From Bryobacterales bacterium (GTDB lineage: Bacteria; Acidobacteriota; Terriglobia; Bryobacterales; Bryobacteraceae), in the NCBI GenBank assembly GCA_003132905.1, contig PKZC01000351.1:1-9063 (forward strand): a DNA stretch of 9,063 bases, given 5' to 3'. Position numbers and translations under genes: made by a program. Positions 5,449 to 9,063 of this stretch are shown here, in pieces; positions within the stretch are counted from its first letter, which is position 1, and every line of letters starts with the position of its first letter. Below the pieces are notes generated by a model. That model had not been told where the DNA came from and ran no database searches. It saw nothing but the letters and a program-made list of their open reading frames with translations.

Positions 5449-5477
5449 TTGACGAAAATAATTTAGGCTGCTATTCG
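5449..5477 (+). promoter_or_regulatory. Promoter of the XRE gene, probably leaderless
   Basis: TTGACG (5449-5454), a 17-bp spacer and TATTCG (5472-5477). Only 6 bp separate the -10 from the ATG at 5484, so the transcript would begin at or very near the A of the start codon. No Shine-Dalgarno precedes that ATG, which agrees with leaderless translation. A second TTGACG lies just upstream at 5443-5448. Confidence 0.5.
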
Positions 5478-5483
5478 GTTCTA

Positions 5484-5708
5484 ATGACGCCTGAACAATG
5501 CCGCGCTGCCCGCGCTTGGCTTGAATGGCCGCAAGATCAACTTGCGAAGGCGGCAAACGTTGGCGTTTCGACCGTCCGCGATTTCGAGGCCGGGCGGCGG
5601 GAGCCGACCCGAAACAATCTAGCGGCAATGAAAGTTGCTCTGGAGAACGGTGGGGTTTCATTTGTAGATGGCCCGAAAACGATAGGAATCTCAGCATCTA
5701 AGAGCTAG
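5484..5708 (+). CDS. Small XRE-family helix-turn-helix regulator
   Basis: A 74-residue DNA-binding protein starting MTPEQCRAARAWLEW. Residues about 15-42 hold the HTH_XRE core: PQDQLAKAANVGVSTVRDFE, followed by AGRREPT, the typical continuation. The C-terminus (MKVALENGGVSFVDG) is the short helix/strand common in this small alphaproteobacterial class. The frame remains open upstream to ATGs at 5415 and 5424, but those would place coding sequence across the transposase promoter and operator. The class start (MTPEQCRAARA) and the adjacent promoter favour 5484. It is divergent from the transposase and probably represses it and perhaps itself through the 16-bp repeats. The protein lacks an effector domain. 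Confidence 0.85.
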   Translation: MTPEQCRAARAWLEWPQDQLAKAANVGVSTVRDFEAGRREPTRNNLAAMKVALENGGVSFVDGPKTIGISASKS

Positions 5709-5790
5709 GTGGACCGGTTGGGGATTGGACCCAAGCCTGCGCAGGTGGAAGCCCAGCGGGCGGCAACCAGCCCCGGCCCGTCATTAGTTG
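5709..5790 (+). other. Structured 3' region or candidate small RNA
   Basis: No ORF is convincing here. The segment is rich in self-complementary motifs: TTGGG/CCCAA (5718-5722 with 5730-5734), the palindrome CCTGCGCAGG (5736-5745) and CGGGC/GCCCG (5757-5761 with 5776-5780), all ahead of a strong terminator. It could be the XRE mRNA's 3' UTR or an independent small RNA. I matched it to no known RNA family. Confidence 0.3.
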
Positions 5791-5791
5791 A

Positions 5792-5821
5792 AAAGCGAGG
5801 CCAAAATGGCCTCGTTTTTTG
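5792..5821 (+). terminator. Rho-independent terminator after the XRE gene
   Basis: CGAGGCCA (5796-5803) pairs with TGGCCTCG (5807-5814) around an AAA loop. A run of A residues precedes the stem and TTTTTT (5815-5820) follows it. It insulates the ietA promoter from upstream transcription. Confidence 0.9.
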
Positions 5822-5849
5822 TTTGCGTGTTGATCTTTAGCCAGGTTTA

Positions 5850-5901
5850 GTTTAAAAATCAAGCCTCAAAGTTGACAAACGCTCCATAATTGTTTAAAGA
5901 T
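5850..5901 (+). repeat. Direct repeats around the ietA promoter
   Basis: GTTTAAAAAT (5850-5859) and GTTTAAAGAT (5892-5901) match at 9 of 10 positions and are 42 bp apart (four helical turns). The second copy covers the -10 element. They are candidate binding sites for an autoregulator, possibly the ATPase through its C-terminal HTH-like segment. The motif is AT-rich, so chance is a real alternative. Confidence 0.3.
5872..5900 (+). promoter_or_regulatory. ietAS promoter, probably leaderless
   Basis: A consensus TTGACA (5872-5877), a 17-bp spacer and TAAAGA (5895-5900). The ATG at 5907 follows after only 6 bp, so transcription should start at the A of the start codon. No Shine-Dalgarno is present upstream of it. 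Confidence 0.6.
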
Positions 5902-5906
5902 ACGGA

Positions 5907-7040
5907 ATGAACGATGAAATCAGGCTAAATGCGCAGCAACTGCTCGAATTAATGGATGCCGCTCTGGCGGGCGACTACGCCCGTCTAAAGCGTCTAGGCA
6001 ACGATCTCGCGCGTCTGTTCTCCGAGCAGGGCAACGAAGGGCTGGCAAAACAGCTTCACGCATTCGTTCGGCGAAGAGGGGTTCCCATCCAGACCTCGGG
6101 CGTCCAGACGATGCCGGTGGATGGGTCATCCCGGCTTTCATTGATTGATGAGGAGCCTTGGCCGCAGACCCCCGTCATTTTGAATGGGGAGACACGCGCC
6201 GCTATCGAGCGGTTTGTAGCGGACGTTCAAAATGCAGAGAAACTTGCCGCGAGCGGCCTCTTAACTCGATTTGGTCTGATGCTTGCCGGGCCGCCCGGCA
6301 CTGGCAAGTCACTGCTCGCAGGACACATCGCGGCGCAGCTCAGGCGCCCGTTCTTTGTAGCGCGTCTAGATTCTTTGATTTCGTCGCGTCTCGGTGAGAC
6401 GGCAAAAAACATTCGTCAGATTTTTGATTTTGCACCAGCCGCAGGCGGTGTCCTTTTCCTCGATGAACTCGATGCTATCGCCAAAAAGCGCGATGATCGA
6501 CACGAGTTAGGTGAACTAAAACGAGTCGTGAACACGGTCATTCAGGGCCTAGACTCTTTAGATGATCGGGCAGTCGTTATTGCGGCCACGAATCATCCTC
6601 AACTACTTGATCCGGCAATCTGGCGACGTTTTCCTTATCGCTGTGATCTTGGATTGCCCGATGAAGATGCGCGAACCGCTCTCTGGCTCCAGTTCTTGTA
6701 CGAACGTAACGAAGAAAAAACAGCGAATGCTACGGTTCTTAGCCGAATGTCTGGCGGCCTGAGCGGAGCAGACATTGAGAATTTGGCATTGGCGACTCGT
6801 CGAGTAGCTGTGCTTGGCGACACTGATCTTTCCGAAGCGCAATTGCTCTGGTCCGTTGCACAATCACATCCTCCTAACATCGTTCTGCCAAGTGCAGAGC
6901 CGCTTAGCGCGCAACAAAAAAAGACGATTACTTATGCAGCTTCACCGCTCAAAGGACCGAGCGTGACTGCAATGGCGAATATGCTCGGCATTTCACCGCA
7001 GATGATTTATCGTTACTTAGAGGAAGAACGTCATGAGTGA
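5907..7040 (+). CDS. ietA: IetA-like AAA ATPase (antitoxin/regulator of protease)
   Basis: A 377-residue cytosolic AAA ATPase. Residues 1-75 are a helical N-terminal region. The AAA module follows with Walker A GPPGTGKS (128-135), Walker B LFLDELDA (Asp186, Glu187), sensor-1 Asn229 in ATNHP, and an arginine-finger region IWRRFPYR (238-245). GLSGADIENLA marks the C-terminal helical lid. Residues about 347-374 (SVTAMANMLGISPQMIYRYL) look like a helix-turn-helix. Its 3' end overlaps the protease start by 8 bp. In the Agrobacterium pTiC58 ietAS operon the AAA ATPase counteracts the toxic serine protease, and ietAS also scored as anti-phage in a large screen (Gao et al. 2020). I assign this role by motifs and operon arrangement. 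No Shine-Dalgarno precedes the ATG; the promoter position implies a leaderless mRNA. Confidence 0.85.
   Translation: MNDEIRLNAQQLLELMDAALAGDYARLKRLGNDLARLFSEQGNEGLAKQLHAFVRRRGVPIQTSGVQTMPVDGSSRLSLIDEEPWPQTPVILNGETRAAIERFVADVQNAEKLAASGLLTRFGLMLAGPPGTGKSLLAGHIAAQLRRPFFVARLDSLISSRLGETAKNIRQIFDFAPAAGGVLFLDELDAIAKKRDDRHELGELKRVVNTVIQGLDSLDDRAVVIAATNHPQLLDPAIWRRFPYRCDLGLPDEDARTALWLQFLYERNEEKTANATVLSRMSGGLSGADIENLALATRRVAVLGDTDLSEAQLLWSVAQSHPPNIVLPSAEPLSAQQKKTITYAASPLKGPSVTAMANMLGISPQMIYRYLEEERHE
7019..7040 (+). promoter_or_regulatory. ietS Shine-Dalgarno and 8-bp gene overlap
   Basis: AGAGGAAG (7019-7026) lies inside the last codons of the ATPase gene, 6 nt before the protease ATG at 7033. The ATPase stop TGA is at 7038-7040, so the reading frames overlap by 8 bp. 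Such coupling keeps synthesis of the protease tied to its ATPase partner. Confidence 0.75.
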
Positions 7041-9063
7041 CGTACTCGTTCCGCAAAGACCGCTCCTCCAGCCAGTCCTCACGCTGCGCAAGGACGCCGC
7101 TCCACGGCCAGCGCCGTTAGGTGGCAAGAAAGAAGAACACGTTGTGCACGAACGGCTGGATGTCCAGCGTAGAGTCTTGAGAGCCGCCATCAGTGAGCTG
7201 CGTTCACAAGCCGCGGCTGGGAAACTGAACTTCTTCGGTGGTTACACGCTTCTGGTTGCGGAGATGTTCAACGATTCATTTGCTACGTCTTGGACTCCGC
7301 GCAGTCTCTTTCAGATTCGGGGAGAAACGCTAACGCGCGCGGCCGCAAGCAACGGGTACATTATTGAAATCGAGAGAGATGACCTAGCGGAGATTGAAAA
7401 CCGCATCGTTACGAACGATTCTATCGCATGTCGGTGTGACATCTCACGCGTAAGGACAATTAGGGCTTGGTCGGCAGATGATCTGTACAGGGGCCGTACG
7501 CACGCCTCTCTTTGGCGCAGTGCTGTCGAATATGAAAACGGACGCGGGTTTATTGTCTGGCTTGCACCGCTTCGTGATTCCGAAGCCAGAGTCGATGTTA
7601 TCCAAACGCTCGATGACATGCGGGGCGAAGACCTTTTTATACCGACCGCCCCAAGGCTGTTGCTCGGGAACGTCGGGGATTCAGAAATCGCTGTTCCTGA
7701 TCTTTCCGCAAGGCAGGATAGTCTTGCAATGGCTAAACGTGATTATCGGGCACACGGTCATGGCCGCGCGCTGATCGAAGTCCCGTCGAGCGTCGCGTTA
7801 AATCAGATTATATCCTCAGGTACCGTATTTCGTATCGAACCAGTTCTACCGCTCCATGTGACATCGCCGGGCAGCGGCGCAGAACCGTCGGCATTGCCCC
7901 AGTCAGTGGCGCAATCGCCAATTGTCGGCGTGGTTGATGGCGGCTGTACCGCAAATCGCTACAAAATCGCGGAGGCATGGCGCGATACCCCGCTCATTGC
8001 CACCGGCCACGCCGATACGAGGCATGGCAATCAAGTCGCCTCGATGGTCATTCATGGTCATGAATGGAACAATAATCTTCCGCTTCCTGAACTGTATTGC
8101 CGGATTGGCGTCGCTCAGGCGATAGCGCGTGAAGGTGCTAGCGTTAGATACAACCTAGCGCGACTTATTTCATATATTGAGAACACCCTTACTCGACATC
8201 CAGAAACACATGTCTGGAATTTGTCTTGGAACGAAAGAGCCTCGGCAGACCCGATTCTCGTGAGCGCGATCGGACACGACCTGAGCTTGCTCGCACGTAG
8301 ATTCAAAGTTTTGTTTGTCGTTTCGGCAGGGAACGTACCAACCACGCAAGGTGATCGGATCGCGCCCCCTGCCGATTGTGAAGCGGCTCTGGTGGTTGGT
8401 GGCAGGCAGTTTGCTAATGGTGAGTTGGGCGACGTGTGCCCTCATTCCCTACCGGGATTTGGACCGGAATTTCAGTTGGTTCCACACGTCACGACTTTTT
8501 CACCCTTGCGGGTTCTTGGGGGAGTTGTGACACGCGGTACCAGCTATCAAACCGGGCTAATTTCTTCGCTCGCCGCCCATACGTTTGAAAATTTGCGAGA
8601 CCCGACGCCTGATCTGGTTAGGGCGCTAGTCATTAACTGCACCGATCTGATTCGATTCGATCAAGGACTAGGATGGGGTACGCCTTCCATCGAAACGATG
8701 CCCTGGAACTGCGCTCCCGGAAGCGTAACGCTCGCATTTCGTGCCCAGTTGCAGACCGGGACTTTATACTACTGGAATGACATTCCGCTTCCCGCCGAGA
8801 TGATTAAAAACGGGAAGCTTCGTGGAACCGTTTCACTCACGACGATCCATCAGCCGTTCTGCAACGAAGAAGGCGGTCCAAACTATATCGCCACCCGTGT
8901 CGGTGCTGCCATTCAATATCGCAATGCAAAGGGTCAGTTTGAAAGTCTTGCAGGATCGAAAGAACTCGAAGACACGCCGGAGAACACCGCGCGGTCTGAG
9001 TTTAAGTGGCAGCCGACGCGTCGGATATGTCGCAGACTGAGGGGGGTTGGATTTAGTGGCCGA
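7033..9063 (+). CDS. ietS: IetS-like subtilisin-family serine protease (3' partial)
   Basis: The frame is open from the ATG at 7033 to the window edge: 677 codons with no stop and the C-terminus missing. There is no signal peptide, so it should act in the cytosol. A long N-terminal region (1-295) with no recognised motif precedes an S8 (subtilisin) domain with all key residues: Asp302 in IVGVVDGG, His331 in TRHGNQVASMV, oxyanion Asn434 in VVSAGNV, and Ser504 in RGTSYQTGL. The usual GTSxAxP serine motif is varied to GTSYQTGL. After about 570, a beta-rich C-terminal region begins (SVTLAFRAQL, GTVSLTTIHQ). The pair with the upstream AAA ATPase matches IetAS, in which the protease is the toxic or effector component. 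Cleavage target and trigger are not evident from sequence. Base composition is visibly less GC-rich than the left flank, in line with horizontal acquisition. Confidence 0.88.
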   Translation, partial: MSDVLVPQRPLLQPVLTLRKDAAPRPAPLGGKKEEHVVHERLDVQRRVLRAAISELRSQAAAGKLNFFGGYTLLVAEMFNDSFATSWTPRSLFQIRGETLTRAAASNGYIIEIERDDLAEIENRIVTNDSIACRCDISRVRTIRAWSADDLYRGRTHASLWRSAVEYENGRGFIVWLAPLRDSEARVDVIQTLDDMRGEDLFIPTAPRLLLGNVGDSEIAVPDLSARQDSLAMAKRDYRAHGHGRALIEVPSSVALNQIISSGTVFRIEPVLPLHVTSPGSGAEPSALPQSVAQSPIVGVVDGGCTANRYKIAEAWRDTPLIATGHADTRHGNQVASMVIHGHEWNNNLPLPELYCRIGVAQAIAREGASVRYNLARLISYIENTLTRHPETHVWNLSWNERASADPILVSAIGHDLSLLARRFKVLFVVSAGNVPTTQGDRIAPPADCEAALVVGGRQFANGELGDVCPHSLPGFGPEFQLVPHVTTFSPLRVLGGVVTRGTSYQTGLISSLAAHTFENLRDPTPDLVRALVINCTDLIRFDQGLGWGTPSIETMPWNCAPGSVTLAFRAQLQTGTLYYWNDIPLPAEMIKNGKLRGTVSLTTIHQPFCNEEGGPNYIATRVGAAIQYRNAKGQFESLAGSKELEDTPENTARSEFKWQPTRRICRRLRGVGFSGR

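Noticed and set aside
5736..5745. CCTGCGCAGG palindrome as a possible recombination or attachment core
   Set aside because: No second copy in the window and no integrase nearby; more likely an RNA stem or chance.
6603..6880. Minus-strand ORFs of 86 and 81 codons inside ietA
   Set aside because: Antisense shadows of a frame with complete AAA motifs.
7311..7619. ORFs in other frames inside the protease gene (also 7478-7774, 8115-8530, 8822-9040)
   Set aside because: The protease frame is continuous from 7033 to the end with all catalytic residues; these are shadows, not signs of a frameshift.

Overview
The window looks like an accessory region (genomic island or plasmid-like insert) of a GC-rich alphaproteobacterium, probably Hyphomicrobiales (Bradyrhizobium/Rhodopseudomonas-like). 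This placement rests on the GC-rich left flank, the type of HTH_XRE protein, the IS1595 transposase and the IetAS pair. It is inferred from protein style, not from a search.

Left flank (1-2210): the 3' part of a gene for a modular protein with three copies of one small domain and a C-terminal beta-rich domain converges on the C-terminal remnant of a membrane-bound family 2 glycosyltransferase. The remnant keeps the TED and QxxRW motifs but has lost its N-terminal half. The rest does not reappear in the window, so this is a rearrangement boundary.

Cassette (about 2241-3700): repeats built on the motif AGGCCACT at a 22-bp period, plus an outer inverted motif, bound a segment of about 1.46 kb. 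It resembles an IS21-type element but has no istA/istB. Instead it holds three unrecognised genes. Two of them are head to head, with start codons sharing two bases in a CCATGG palindrome. Right of the cassette is a compact transcription unit with promoter, structured leader, AUG-UAA start-stop overlapping a second AUG, a 22-codon hydrophobic ORF and a strong terminator.

IS1595 module (3943-5708): a transposase and a coupled coiled-coil/winged-helix gene run leftward, divergent from a small XRE-type regulator. A 16-bp inverted repeat in the shared control region overlaps the transposase promoter and suggests regulator control. A structured segment and a strong terminator follow the regulator.

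Right part (5872-end): an AAA ATPase overlaps by 8 bp a subtilisin-like protease that runs off the window. Together they match IetAS, known from the Agrobacterium Ti plasmid as a stability/toxin-antitoxin operon and later reported as anti-phage. The promoter lies so close to the ATPase ATG that a leaderless mRNA is expected, and the ATPase ends in an HTH-like segment that could support autoregulation. This operon is the main functional system here. The most novel-looking items are the microprotein unit, the istAB-less cassette with overlapping divergent starts, and the XRE/IS1595 switch.
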